This document shows positions 18,091-26,729 of a DNA stretch of 64,000 bases, one piece after another. Position 1 is the first letter of the stretch. Each line of letters starts with the position of its first letter. Both the position numbers and the translations under genes were made by a program. The stretch comes from Lachnoclostridium sp. UBA5890 (GTDB lineage: Bacteria; Bacillota; Clostridia; Lachnospirales; Lachnospiraceae): the NCBI GenBank assembly GCA_002431395.1, contig DJEU01000038.1, forward strand, positions 39,118 to 103,117, written 5' to 3'. The notes under the pieces were generated by a model. The model saw nothing but the letters and a program-made list of their open reading frames with translations. It did not search any database and had not been told where the DNA came from.

Positions 18091-18144
18091 GAAAAAACAC
18101 GTTGACGGATTTTGGAAAAGGTGCTGCATCGAATGTGGTTTTTC
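18091..18144 (+). promoter_or_regulatory. Candidate structured 5' leader of rpsB
   Basis: GAAAAAACAC at 18091-18100 can pair with GTGGTTTTTC at 18135-18144 (nine of ten pairs), enclosing a 34-nt internal region. It lies in the ~110-nt leader between the promoter and the rpsB start. Ribosomal protein S2 autoregulation through its leader is known in other bacteria, but I cannot show that this fold is that element. Confidence 0.35.
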
Positions 18145-18192
18145 TGAAAGAAGAAGTCATCGGAAGAAAAAAACCATATGGAGGTAAGAAAA

Positions 18193-18921
18193 ATGAGTGT
18201 TATTTCAATGAAACAGTTATTAGAGGCAGGTGTTCATTTTGGACATCAGACAAGAAGATGGAACCCTAAAATGGCGGAGTACATCTACACAGAGAGAAAT
18301 GGTATTTATATCATTGACCTTCAGAAATCTGTAGGGAAAGTAGATGAAGCTTACAATGCGATCAAAGACATCGCAGCAGATGGCGGAAACATTCTTTTTG
18401 TAGGTACAAAGAAACAGGCACAGGAGTCTATTAAGACAGAAGCTGAGCGCTGCGGTATGTACTATGTAAATGAGAGATGGCTTGGAGGTATGCTTACAAA
18501 CTTCAAGACAATCCAGACACGTATTAAACGTCTGAAAGCAATTGAAAAGATGTCAGAAGACGGAACTTTTGATGTACTTCCTAAAAAAGAAGTTATCAAC
18601 TTGAAAAAAGAATGGGTTAAATTGGAGAAAAACCTTGGCGGTATCAAAGATATGAAAGGCATTCCTGACGCAATCTTTGTTGTAGACCCTAAGAAAGAAA
18701 GAATCTGTATCCAGGAAGCGCACATTCTTGGTATTCCATTGATCGGTATCGTTGATACAAACTGTGATCCGGAAGAATTAGATTATGTAATTCCTGGTAA
18801 CGACGATGCAATCCGTGCCGTAAAACTGATTGTTTCTAAGATGGCAGATGCCGTAATTGAAGCAAAACAGGGCGAGACATTTGTAGAAGCTGATGTTACA
18901 GAAGAAGCAGTGGAAGAATAA
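18193..18921 (+). CDS. rpsB: 30S ribosomal protein S2
   Basis: A 242-residue S2 protein, a component of the small ribosomal subunit near the mRNA exit channel. The opening (MKQLLEAGVHFGHQTRRWNPKMAEYI begins at residue 6), WLGGMLTNF and DAIRAVKLI are diagnostic. ATG at 18193 is chosen over 18178 because GGAGG at 18180-18184 sits between the two. It is followed 25 bp later by tsf, the universal neighbour. Confidence 0.97.
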   Translation: MSVISMKQLLEAGVHFGHQTRRWNPKMAEYIYTERNGIYIIDLQKSVGKVDEAYNAIKDIAADGGNILFVGTKKQAQESIKTEAERCGMYYVNERWLGGMLTNFKTIQTRIKRLKAIEKMSEDGTFDVLPKKEVINLKKEWVKLEKNLGGIKDMKGIPDAIFVVDPKKERICIQEAHILGIPLIGIVDTNCDPEELDYVIPGNDDAIRAVKLIVSKMADAVIEAKQGETFVEADVTEEAVEE

Positions 18922-18946
18922 TCAAGAAAGAAAGGAAGACAAGAAA

Positions 18947-19879
18947 ATGGCTATTTCAGCATCAATGGTAAAAGAGTTAAGAGAGATGACAGGCGCCGGA
19001 ATGATGGACTGTAAGAAAGCTCTTACAGAGACAGACGGTGATATGGATAAAGCAGTTGACTATCTTCGTGAAAACGGATTGGCAAAGGCTGAGAAAAAAG
19101 CAGGAAGAATCGCTGCAGAAGGTATTGTTAAGACAAATATCAGTGCTGATAAGAAAAAAGCTTCTATCGTAGAAGTAAATAGTGAGACAGACTTCGTTGC
19201 TAAGAATGAAAAATTCCAGGCATTTGTAGAGGCGGTAGCTGCACAGGCAATTGATACAGATGCTGCTGATATTGAAGCGTTTTTAAATGAGACATGGGCT
19301 GCTGATACAAGCAAGACCGTAAATGAAGAATTGGCTTCCATGATCGCTACAATCGGTGAGAACATGAACATCCGCCGTTTTGAAAAAGTTTCCTGTGACA
19401 ATGGAATCGTTGTTGATTACATTCATGCAGGCGGAAAGATCGGTGTATTGGTCGCTGCTGAGACAGACAATACAAGTGACACCGTTGTAGAATGCTTGAA
19501 GAACGTTGCTATGCAGGTTGCTGCTATGAACCCAAAATATCTTTCTTCTGCAGATGTATCCGATGAATACAAAGAGAAAGAGAAAGAAGTTCTTTTGGCT
19601 CAGGCGAAAAACGATCCTAAGAATGCTGGTAAACCAGATGAGATCATTGAGAAGATGATCATCGGACGACTTAACAAAGAATTGAAGGAAGTATGCTTGA
19701 CAGAGCAGCTTTATGTTAAGGCAGAGAACAAAGAGTCGGTTGCAAAATATGTAGATATGGTAGCAAAAGAAAATGGCTGTAATATCACATTGAAGCAGTT
19801 CGTACGTTTTGAGACTGGAGAGGGTCTTGAAAAGAAAAATGAAGACTTCGCAGCAGAAGTTGCTTCCCAGTTGAAATAA
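18947..19879 (+). CDS. tsf: Translation elongation factor Ts
   Basis: A 310-residue guanine nucleotide exchange factor for EF-Tu. The N-terminal UBA-like domain (VKELREMTGAGMMDCKKALTE, broken here by the 20-residue limit only) and the TDFVAKNE core motif are present. ATG 18947 follows AAAGGAAG. It ends just before a strong intrinsic terminator, so rpsB-tsf forms its own transcription unit. Confidence 0.97.
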   Translation: MAISASMVKELREMTGAGMMDCKKALTETDGDMDKAVDYLRENGLAKAEKKAGRIAAEGIVKTNISADKKKASIVEVNSETDFVAKNEKFQAFVEAVAAQAIDTDAADIEAFLNETWAADTSKTVNEELASMIATIGENMNIRRFEKVSCDNGIVVDYIHAGGKIGVLVAAETDNTSDTVVECLKNVAMQVAAMNPKYLSSADVSDEYKEKEKEVLLAQAKNDPKNAGKPDEIIEKMIIGRLNKELKEVCLTEQLYVKAENKESVAKYVDMVAKENGCNITLKQFVRFETGEGLEKKNEDFAAEVASQLK

Positions 19880-19912
19880 TTTTCTAAAGGAAATATTCTA
19901 TAAATAAACATA

Positions 19913-19956
19913 AGCCATTGACAGGCTGCAGATTGCAGCGGTCAATGGCTTTTTTT
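19913..19956 (+). terminator. Intrinsic terminator of rpsB-tsf
   Basis: A perfect 10-bp stem, AGCCATTGAC (19913-19922) with GTCAATGGCT (19941-19950), with a further inner CTGCA/TGCAG pairing. It is followed directly by a run of seven T ending at 19956. It lies 33 bp after the tsf stop. Confidence 0.93.
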
Positions 19957-19978
19957 GGAGTGGAAAGTAAAATTTATG

Positions 19979-20007
19979 TTGGCATTTCTGTAAAAATCAT
20001 GTATAAT
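19979..20007 (+). promoter_or_regulatory. Sigma-A promoter of the LacI-sensor/GGDEF gene
   Basis: TTGGCA at 19979-19984, a 17-bp spacer and a perfect TATAAT at 20002-20007. Transcription should begin near 20014, which excludes the ATG at 20012 as a start codon and supports the ATG at 20063. Confidence 0.8.
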
Positions 20008-20062
20008 AGAAATGTATAGGTATGCTTACGAAAAAATGCTTGGTATTGAGGGTGATTCAATT

Positions 20063-21988
20063 ATGTTTAATAACGGAAGAAAAAATATTTGTGTGATCTT
20101 GTGTGATGTGGCAGATCATTATCAGGAGCAGGTTTGCCGTGTGTTGACATCCAATGCACGCGTAAAGGGATACAATCTTGCGTACTTTTCCTTTTTCTTA
20201 ACCTATGGTGTGGATACGAAAAACGGACGCGGAGAGGCAAATATCATCAATTTGATCCCATATGAGAATTTTGATGGTTTTATCATCTGCCATGACACGT
20301 TTCAAAATAAAGATGCGGTAAGACAAATGTTTCAATATATAAAAGAGAGGACCAAGGTGCCGGTGATTACACTTCGACGTCCGTGGGAAGATTATCCATG
20401 CGTTTTGTCGAAGAATGATGGATCCATTCGCCAACTGGTACAGCACTTTGTAGATGTACATGGATTTGATAAAATTGCATTTTTGAGCGGTCCGAAAGAT
20501 CACCCAGATGCCATCGAACGTTTAAATGAATACAAACAGGGATTGGAAAGTAGAAATATTCCGTACGATGAAAGTATGGTTTATTACGGAAACTTTTGGC
20601 GTGACCGGGCAAAACTGGCGGCCAGATATTTTGCTTTTGATCTGAAAGAACGCCCACAGGCAATTATGTGTGCCAATGATTATATGGCATTGGCTGTGTG
20701 CAATGAACTGATCAGTATGGGAATCATGGTTCCAGATGATATTGCAGTAACCGGATATGACGATATCTGGGAATCTACGATCAATATGCCTCCGATTACG
20801 ACAGTGAAAATGCAGGTAGAAAAGATGAGCCAGAAAGCATTTGAATCATTGGAGAAAATGATGAACGGTGAAGAAGTTCCGAAGGAACAGGCTGTGGAAA
20901 CCAAGATTGCAATCCGAAATTCCTGTGGATGCGAGGGCATGGATATTCAGGCAATGCTGAAAAAACGGGTCCGCCAAAGTCAGGAACATGAGAAACTTTT
21001 GGATCTTGTTCAAAATAATACGTACATGTTTGTGGAAATGTCAGATGTAGCAAGTGCAGAAAATCTGGTAGAACATGTGCGGTTGTTAGAGACAGAGGAT
21101 AATTTTGTGGAACATTTCTTCATTTGTCTTGGGGAAGGACGTGGTAAAATTTATCCGAAATATTGTTCTAAAAAACCAGGATATCCACCACAGATGAAAG
21201 CAATCGGCAGTGTGCTGAACCGTCGTGTGATTGATACGGCGTGCTTTGAAACGACCGAGCTTCTGCCCAAAGAAGCGACGACGCAGGAACCGATGGTTTA
21301 TTATTTCTTCCCGCTGCACAATCTGCAGGATACTTTTGGTTACTTTGCCATTAGTTATCAGGGAGAACACAGTTGTGAGCAGACATTCCACAGCTGGATC
21401 GCGATTCTGGGAAACGCATTGGAAAATCTACGATTGAAACAGAAAACGCATGCCCTTTTGGAAGAATTGAATAACTTATATATCCATGATGCGTTGACCG
21501 GGCTTTTGAACCGGCGTGGATATGAAAATGCAACGAGAGAAATGTATAATAAAAGCATTACGACGCATAAAAGCATGGTGATTTTTTCGATTGACATGGA
21601 CAACTTAAAGATTGTGAATGACCAGTTTGGACATGCGCAGGGAGATCTTGCTTTGAAGACGATTGCCAATGCGATGGAATACGCAGCTTCGGATGGGGAT
21701 TTGTGTGCCCGTATCGGAGGCGATGAATTTTCCGCTTTTGGTCTGAATTACGAACAGGAAGAGGCAGAAGAGTTTTTGAAGCGTTTTCATGAATATCTGG
21801 CAGAATTTAATCATACAAGCCAGCTCCCATATAATGTGTGGGCGAGTTGCGGATATTGTATTATTTCCGGCATTCATGATATGACATTGGAAGAAGCTGT
21901 GATTGAAAGTGATGCAAGGCTATATCAGGAAAAAAGAGAAAAGAAGGAAAAGTTTGTAGAGACGGTTTTGCGAAAAGAAGAAAGCTAA
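20063..21988 (+). CDS. Diguanylate cyclase with LacI/periplasmic-binding-type sensor domain
   Basis: A 641-residue soluble protein. Residues ~5-280 form a periplasmic-binding-protein-like (LacI/Peripla_BP_3) ligand domain without a DNA-binding HTH (PQAIMCANDYMALAVCNELI; GIMVPDDIAVTGYDD). A middle region (~290-450) may be GAF-like. The C-terminal domain (~465-635) is a GGDEF diguanylate cyclase with the intact signature GGDEF at 552-556. The RxxD inhibitory site is not present: that position reads SDGD. No signal peptide or membrane segment is seen, so it probably senses a cytoplasmic sugar-like ligand to control c-di-GMP. ATG 20063 follows GAGG at 20048-20051 and lies downstream of the promoter. 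Confidence 0.88.
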   Translation: MFNNGRKNICVILCDVADHYQEQVCRVLTSNARVKGYNLAYFSFFLTYGVDTKNGRGEANIINLIPYENFDGFIICHDTFQNKDAVRQMFQYIKERTKVPVITLRRPWEDYPCVLSKNDGSIRQLVQHFVDVHGFDKIAFLSGPKDHPDAIERLNEYKQGLESRNIPYDESMVYYGNFWRDRAKLAARYFAFDLKERPQAIMCANDYMALAVCNELISMGIMVPDDIAVTGYDDIWESTINMPPITTVKMQVEKMSQKAFESLEKMMNGEEVPKEQAVETKIAIRNSCGCEGMDIQAMLKKRVRQSQEHEKLLDLVQNNTYMFVEMSDVASAENLVEHVRLLETEDNFVEHFFICLGEGRGKIYPKYCSKKPGYPPQMKAIGSVLNRRVIDTACFETTELLPKEATTQEPMVYYFFPLHNLQDTFGYFAISYQGEHSCEQTFHSWIAILGNALENLRLKQKTHALLEELNNLYIHDALTGLLNRRGYENATREMYNKSITTHKSMVIFSIDMDNLKIVNDQFGHAQGDLALKTIANAMEYAASDGDLCARIGGDEFSAFGLNYEQEEAEEFLKRFHEYLAEFNHTSQLPYNVWASCGYCIISGIHDMTLEEAVIESDARLYQEKREKKEKFVETVLRKEES

Positions 21989-22012
21989 AGAAGCTTGAAA
22001 GGAGAAAATGTT

Positions 22013-22888
22013 GTGAGTGAAAGTACACAAGAGTATCAGAACAAACGCAAAAAACGAGTCAAACGAATCAAAAAGATTATAGTTGTGGTTTGTATCGTAT
22101 GCCTGGTACTTCCCTTGGTTTTGTCTGTTTTTCTCCTGGTTCGTGTGAATCAGATGGAAAATAAATTGAATACGTTATTGTCGGAAGAGGTGTCACAGCA
22201 GGATTCCGGCTCCGGAGATGTCGTTGAGGCAAAAGAGAAACCGGCGACCGGCGGAGCAGTCCGTGCAGGGGCAGGGAAAAAGGTGTATCTTACATTTGAC
22301 GACGGACCAAGCAGAGAAACAGAAAAGATATTAGACATTCTTCAAAAACGGAAAGTGAAGGCGACATTTTTTTCCATTGGCAGAGATGATGCTTTTTCCA
22401 AAAAGATGTATCAGCGCATTGTGAAAGAGGGTCACACACTGGGAATGCATTCTTATTCTCACCAGTATAAAGAAATATACCAGTCCATGGAAGCTTTTCA
22501 GGCTGATTATGAGAGAATATCGAACTGTCTTACGGCTGCGACGGGGATTAAACCATTGTATTACCGTTTTCCGGGCGGAAGTACGGAAGTGGCAGGAAAA
22601 TTGCAGATGACGGACCTGGATGCTTATTTTAATGCGCAGGGGGCTTCGTATTTTGACTGGAATGTGATTGCTGCGAATAATACAACGGACGATGTTTCGG
22701 TCAATAAGATGGTTGACAGTGTTATGAATGGCGTGGCCTTGTATGATACATCAATTGTTTTGATGTATGATTCTGCGGATCGTAAGATGACCTCGAAATC
22801 ATTGGACAAAATTTTGGAGCGATTGATAAACGATGGATATGAGATACTTCCGATTGATGAAAATACAATTCCCATTCATCATTCGTAA
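22013..22888 (+). CDS. Membrane-anchored polysaccharide deacetylase (CE4/NodB domain)
   Basis: A 291-residue protein with a basic N-terminus, one transmembrane helix (~22-45), a short linker, then a NodB/CE4 domain (~90-285). Metal and catalytic motifs are visible: TFDDGPS (motif 1), HSYSH (motif 2) and YYRFPGGS (motif 3). Such enzymes deacetylate peptidoglycan or other cell-surface glycans. GTG at 22013 is chosen because GGAG at 22001-22004 is well spaced and the ATG at 22008 is out of frame and immediately stopped. It lies directly upstream of a bactofilin gene. Confidence 0.87.
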   Translation: MSESTQEYQNKRKKRVKRIKKIIVVVCIVCLVLPLVLSVFLLVRVNQMENKLNTLLSEEVSQQDSGSGDVVEAKEKPATGGAVRAGAGKKVYLTFDDGPSRETEKILDILQKRKVKATFFSIGRDDAFSKKMYQRIVKEGHTLGMHSYSHQYKEIYQSMEAFQADYERISNCLTAATGIKPLYYRFPGGSTEVAGKLQMTDLDAYFNAQGASYFDWNVIAANNTTDDVSVNKMVDSVMNGVALYDTSIVLMYDSADRKMTSKSLDKILERLINDGYEILPIDENTIPIHHS

Positions 22889-22917
22889 GAGATAGATTAA
22901 CAACAGGAGGATATAGC

Positions 22918-23835
22918 ATGAGCTTTTTTAAAGAGTTAAAAGAAGATATTGTACAATCTGTAAATGAACTTGGCGATTCTTTGGAAGAAAAAGTCGATGA
23001 TCTGAATGCAGAAGAGACTGCGGTACCGGAAGAAGAGGCGACAGTGTTGGAAGAACCAGAGACAGAATCTTCAGAAGAATCCGCAGAGGAAACGGCTGAG
23101 GTGGATGAAACACCGGAGACGGATGAAATGCAGATTGATGAAGAAGATATGAAAAAAGAAATTCAGAAGGAATTGAGCAACATTCTTCAGGAAGATTCCC
23201 GATTCCGGGAAACAGAAGAAGAACCTGAGGAAGTTGAGCCGGAAGAGACGGAAGAAACACAAGAGCCGAAAGAGTTACAAGAACCGGAAACAGAAGCAGA
23301 AAAAGAAGACGAAGAAATCATAGAAGAAAAAAATAGTATGGAGGAACGAAAAATGAGTGATTTTGAAGAGACAAAGACAGAAGGATTTGATTCCGAAGAG
23401 ACAACGGTAATTACAAAAGGAACCACGATCAGTGGTGGTATTAAATCCGATACAGCCCTTGTGGTAAAAGGTGTGATTGAAGGTGATGTAGAATGTCAGG
23501 GAAAATTGACGATTACAGGTCGTGTGGCAGGAAACAGTCTTGCTTCTGAAATTTATGTAAATACTCCACGTCTGGAAGGAAATCTGGAGAGCCGTGGAAG
23601 TGTAAAAGTGGATGTTGGAACTGTAATTGTGGGATCTATCACAAGTTCCTCTGTTGTAATCGCAGGTGCCGTAAAAGGCGACATCGATGTAAATGGTCCG
23701 GTGGTTATTGATTCTACAGCAGTAGTAAAAGGGAATGTAGTAGCAAAATCCATTCAGATCAACAGCGGTGCTGTTTTGGACGGCTTCTGTTCATTGAAAT
23801 ATGCAGATGTCGATCTGGATTCATTCTTTGAATAA
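22918..23835 (+). CDS. Bactofilin family protein with long acidic N-terminal region
   Basis: A 305-residue protein. The first ~155 residues are highly acidic (Glu-rich, low complexity, probably disordered or coiled). Residues ~165-295 form a bactofilin (DUF583) beta-helix: regularly spaced Val/Ile/Gly repeats such as SGGIKSDTALVVKGVIEGDV. Bactofilins are polymerising cytoskeletal scaffolds that often recruit cell-wall enzymes; the deacetylase just upstream fits that pattern. The acidic extension is much longer than the short tails of typical bactofilins. A good AGGAGG site precedes the ATG. Confidence 0.85.
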   Translation: MSFFKELKEDIVQSVNELGDSLEEKVDDLNAEETAVPEEEATVLEEPETESSEESAEETAEVDETPETDEMQIDEEDMKKEIQKELSNILQEDSRFRETEEEPEEVEPEETEETQEPKELQEPETEAEKEDEEIIEEKNSMEERKMSDFEETKTEGFDSEETTVITKGTTISGGIKSDTALVVKGVIEGDVECQGKLTITGRVAGNSLASEIYVNTPRLEGNLESRGSVKVDVGTVIVGSITSSSVVIAGAVKGDIDVNGPVVIDSTAVVKGNVVAKSIQINSGAVLDGFCSLKYADVDLDSFFE

Positions 23836-23873
23836 AATAGGACAAAAATATATTGTATGGATTGGAGACTGTT

Positions 23874-24575
23874 ATGAAATATAATCGAGTTTTGTTAAAA
23901 CTGAGCGGAGAAGCTCTTTCCGGTGACAAAGGAACCGGATTTGATGAGGCTACCTGTATTCAGGTTGCCGGTCAGATTAAGGAATTGGTAGAGGACGGAT
24001 GCCAGGTCGCTATCGTGATCGGTGGTGGAAATTTCTGGCGCGGACGTACCAGTGAGACGATTATGAGAAATCAGGCGGACCAGATCGGAATGCTGGCAAC
24101 CGTCATGAATTGCCTGTATATGTCAGAGATCTGCCGTCATGTCGGAATGAAGACACAGGTGTATACACCGTTTGTATGTGGAGCCTTTACGGAACTTTTC
24201 AGCCGGGATAAAGTGGAAGCCGGATTTGAAAAGGGACAGGTGGCTTTCCTTGCCGGAGGAACCGGACACCCGTATTTTTCTACCGATACTGCGACAGCAC
24301 TTCGTGCCATCGAGATCGGTGCGGATGTGATTCTTGCGGCCAAATCCATTGATGGTGTTTATGACAGTGATCCGAATGTCAATCCGGAAGCGAAAAAATA
24401 CGATACGCTGCCAATCAGCAAGATCATCGATGAAAAATTAGGAGTGATCGATCTGGCGTCTGCGGTATTGTGCTATGAAAACAAGATGCCGATGTGCATT
24501 TTTGGATTAAATGAAGAAAACAGCATTATCAACTGCGTCAATGGAAAATGTACCGGAACAGTCATTACGGTATAA
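23874..24575 (+). CDS. pyrH: UMP kinase
   Basis: A 233-residue amino-acid-kinase-fold UMP kinase forming UDP from UMP and ATP in pyrimidine nucleotide synthesis. LLKLSGEAL, IVIGGGNFWRG, DQIGMLATVMN and AAKSIDGVYDSDP are characteristic. ATG 23874 is chosen over 23853 because GGAG lies at 23863-23866. It begins the conserved pyrH-frr-uppS-cdsA block. Confidence 0.96.
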   Translation: MKYNRVLLKLSGEALSGDKGTGFDEATCIQVAGQIKELVEDGCQVAIVIGGGNFWRGRTSETIMRNQADQIGMLATVMNCLYMSEICRHVGMKTQVYTPFVCGAFTELFSRDKVEAGFEKGQVAFLAGGTGHPYFSTDTATALRAIEIGADVILAAKSIDGVYDSDPNVNPEAKKYDTLPISKIIDEKLGVIDLASAVLCYENKMPMCIFGLNEENSIINCVNGKCTGTVITV

Positions 24576-24608
24576 GTTAGAAAATCAGATAAAGAGAGGA
24601 TATTAATC

Positions 24609-25157
24609 ATGGACATTAAAGTATATGAAGACAAAATGGAAAAGACATTATCAAATCTGCAGGAAGAGTATGTTTCCATTCGTGCAGGACGTGCGAACCC
24701 ACATATTCTGGATAAAATTCAGGTGGATTATTATGGAACACCATCTTCTTTGCAGAGTGTGGCAAACATTTCTGTACCGGAAGCTCGTATGATCCAGATT
24801 CAGCCATGGGAAGCAAGTTTGATCAAAGACATCGAGAAAGCGATCCTGGCATCGGATATCGGATTGACACCGGCAAACGATGGAAAAGTAATTCGTCTGG
24901 TATTTCCGGAACTTACCGAAGAGCGTCGTAAAGAGTTGGTAAAAGATGTAAAGAAAAAAGGCGAAAATGCCAAAGTGGCTGTCCGCAATGTGCGTCGTGA
25001 TGCCAATGATACGATCAAAAAGGAAAACAAGGCAAACGAGATTTCAGAAGATGAGCAGAAACAGTTAGAAGATAAGATTCAGAAATTGACAGATAAATTT
25101 GTTGCAAAGATTGATGATGCCGTAGAAGCAAAATCAGCAGAAGTAATGACGGTATAA
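24609..25157 (+). CDS. frr: Ribosome recycling factor
   Basis: A 182-residue tRNA-mimic protein that with EF-G splits post-termination ribosomes. SIRAGRANPHILDKI, GTPSSLQSVANISVPEARM and RLVFPELTEERRKELVKDVK are hallmark segments. Length is typical. It follows pyrH by 33 bp and precedes uppS. Confidence 0.97.
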   Translation: MDIKVYEDKMEKTLSNLQEEYVSIRAGRANPHILDKIQVDYYGTPSSLQSVANISVPEARMIQIQPWEASLIKDIEKAILASDIGLTPANDGKVIRLVFPELTEERRKELVKDVKKKGENAKVAVRNVRRDANDTIKKENKANEISEDEQKQLEDKIQKLTDKFVAKIDDAVEAKSAEVMTV

Positions 25158-25169
25158 AAGGAGTTGTCT

Positions 25170-25886
25170 ATGAGTGAGACAAAGTTACAGGTACCGGAAC
25201 ATGTAGCGATTATTTTAGACGGAAACGGACGCTGGGCGAAAAAGCGTCTGCTTCCGAGAAAAGCGGGACATGTTGCGGGAAGCCAGACCGTTGAGCAGAT
25301 TTGTGAAGATGCCTGGAATCTGGGAATTAAGTATCTGACGGTATATGCGTTTTCGACGGAAAACTGGAAACGCCCGAAAGACGAAGTGGATGCCCTTATG
25401 AAACTGCTTCGCCGTTACTTGAAAGACTGCATTAAACGAAGTACCAAGAACAATATGTGTGTCCGCGTGATTGGTGACATTACTCCGTTAGAGGAGGATC
25501 TGAAACAGAGCATTCTGGAACTGGAAGAAGTTTCCAAAAACAATACCGGACTACATTTTCAAGTGGCGTTGAATTACGGAAGCCGGGATGAGATGCTTCG
25601 TGCAATCCGAAATGTAGCGAAGAAAGCAAAAGAGGGAGACTTAGATCCCGAACAGATTACCGAAGAATTCTTTGCATCACAGCTGGATACGAGAGGAATT
25701 CCGGATCCGGATCTGCTGATCCGCACCAGCGGGGAAGAACGTTTATCAAACTTTCTTTTATGGCAGTTGGCATATACCGAGTTCTATTTTACGGATGTGC
25801 TTTGGCCGGATTTCAATAAAAAAGAATTGGAAAAGGCAATTGCTTATTATAACAAGAGAGACCGCAGGTTTGGCGGAGTAAAATAA
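25170..25886 (+). CDS. uppS: Undecaprenyl diphosphate synthase
   Basis: A 238-residue cis-prenyltransferase making the C55 lipid carrier precursor for peptidoglycan and wall polymers. ILDGNGRWAKKR (catalytic Asp), YAFSTENWKRP, and PDPDLLIRTSGEERLSNFLL are diagnostic. ATG 25170 is preferred to TTG 25164, as AAGGAG at 25158-25163 precedes it. Confidence 0.96.
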   Translation: MSETKLQVPEHVAIILDGNGRWAKKRLLPRKAGHVAGSQTVEQICEDAWNLGIKYLTVYAFSTENWKRPKDEVDALMKLLRRYLKDCIKRSTKNNMCVRVIGDITPLEEDLKQSILELEEVSKNNTGLHFQVALNYGSRDEMLRAIRNVAKKAKEGDLDPEQITEEFFASQLDTRGIPDPDLLIRTSGEERLSNFLLWQLAYTEFYFTDVLWPDFNKKELEKAIAYYNKRDRRFGGVK

Positions 25887-25907
25887 AGAGTTGAATGGAG
25901 TTTCGTT

Positions 25908-26714
25908 ATGTTTGTCAAGAGATTTATCAGTGCAGTCATATTATTGGCATTTGCAGCAATCGCTCTTGTAACAGGAGGCGATTTTTTGCTGGCAGCCAGT
26001 GCGGTTGTAGCAATCGGAGGTACGTATGAAATATTAAAAGTCGATTCCCTGCATAAAACCCCATTGGGGGCGGTAAGTTATATCGCTGCTACGAGTTATT
26101 ATGTCATGTTATATTTTGAAAAACAGCAGTATTTTACCCTTTGGATCGTGCTTATGCTGATTCTGCTTTTAACGAGTTATGTATTTTCCTATCCAAAATA
26201 TGATGCCAAACAAGTCGGACTGGCATTTTTGCCGATGGTCTATGTGGCTGTATTGATCTCTTTTGTATATCAGACCCGTGAACTTCCATATGGTAATTGG
26301 TTCGTGTGGCTGATTATCATTGGGGCTTCCGGATCGGACACATTTGCGTATCTTACCGGGATGCTCATTGGCAGACACCATTTTTCAGAACTGAGTCCGA
26401 AGAAAACCATCGAAGGATGTGTGGGCGGCGTGCTGGGGACAGCAGTGCTTGCTTTAGTATATTCCTTTTTCCTTCCGGAAGGAGTGGATACACTGCTTGG
26501 TGTAAATGTACACATCCTTTTGCTAATATGCGGTGCTGTTTGCTCCATCGTTTCACAGATCGGGGACCTGGCAGCATCCGCCATTAAGAGAAATTATGGT
26601 ATTAAAGATTACAGTAACCTGATTCCGGGACATGGAGGAATCATGGACCGCTTTGACAGTATTCTTTTTACCGCACCGTTAGTATATTATATGATACAAT
26701 TATTTATTGCTTAA
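25908..26714 (+). CDS. cdsA: Phosphatidate cytidylyltransferase
   Basis: A 268-residue integral membrane enzyme converting phosphatidic acid and CTP to CDP-diacylglycerol for phospholipid synthesis. About seven transmembrane helices are visible. The CdsA signature lies near the C-terminus (SQIGDLAASAIKR, then KDYSNLIPGHGGIMDRFDS). Standard position between uppS and dxr. Confidence 0.95.
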   Translation: MFVKRFISAVILLAFAAIALVTGGDFLLAASAVVAIGGTYEILKVDSLHKTPLGAVSYIAATSYYVMLYFEKQQYFTLWIVLMLILLLTSYVFSYPKYDAKQVGLAFLPMVYVAVLISFVYQTRELPYGNWFVWLIIIGASGSDTFAYLTGMLIGRHHFSELSPKKTIEGCVGGVLGTAVLALVYSFFLPEGVDTLLGVNVHILLLICGAVCSIVSQIGDLAASAIKRNYGIKDYSNLIPGHGGIMDRFDSILFTAPLVYYMIQLFIA

Positions 26715-26729
26715 ACAAGGGAGGAAAAA

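Noticed and set aside
18102..18107. Second TTGACG promoter in the rpsB leader
   Set aside because: No -10 hexamer at 16-18 bp downstream.
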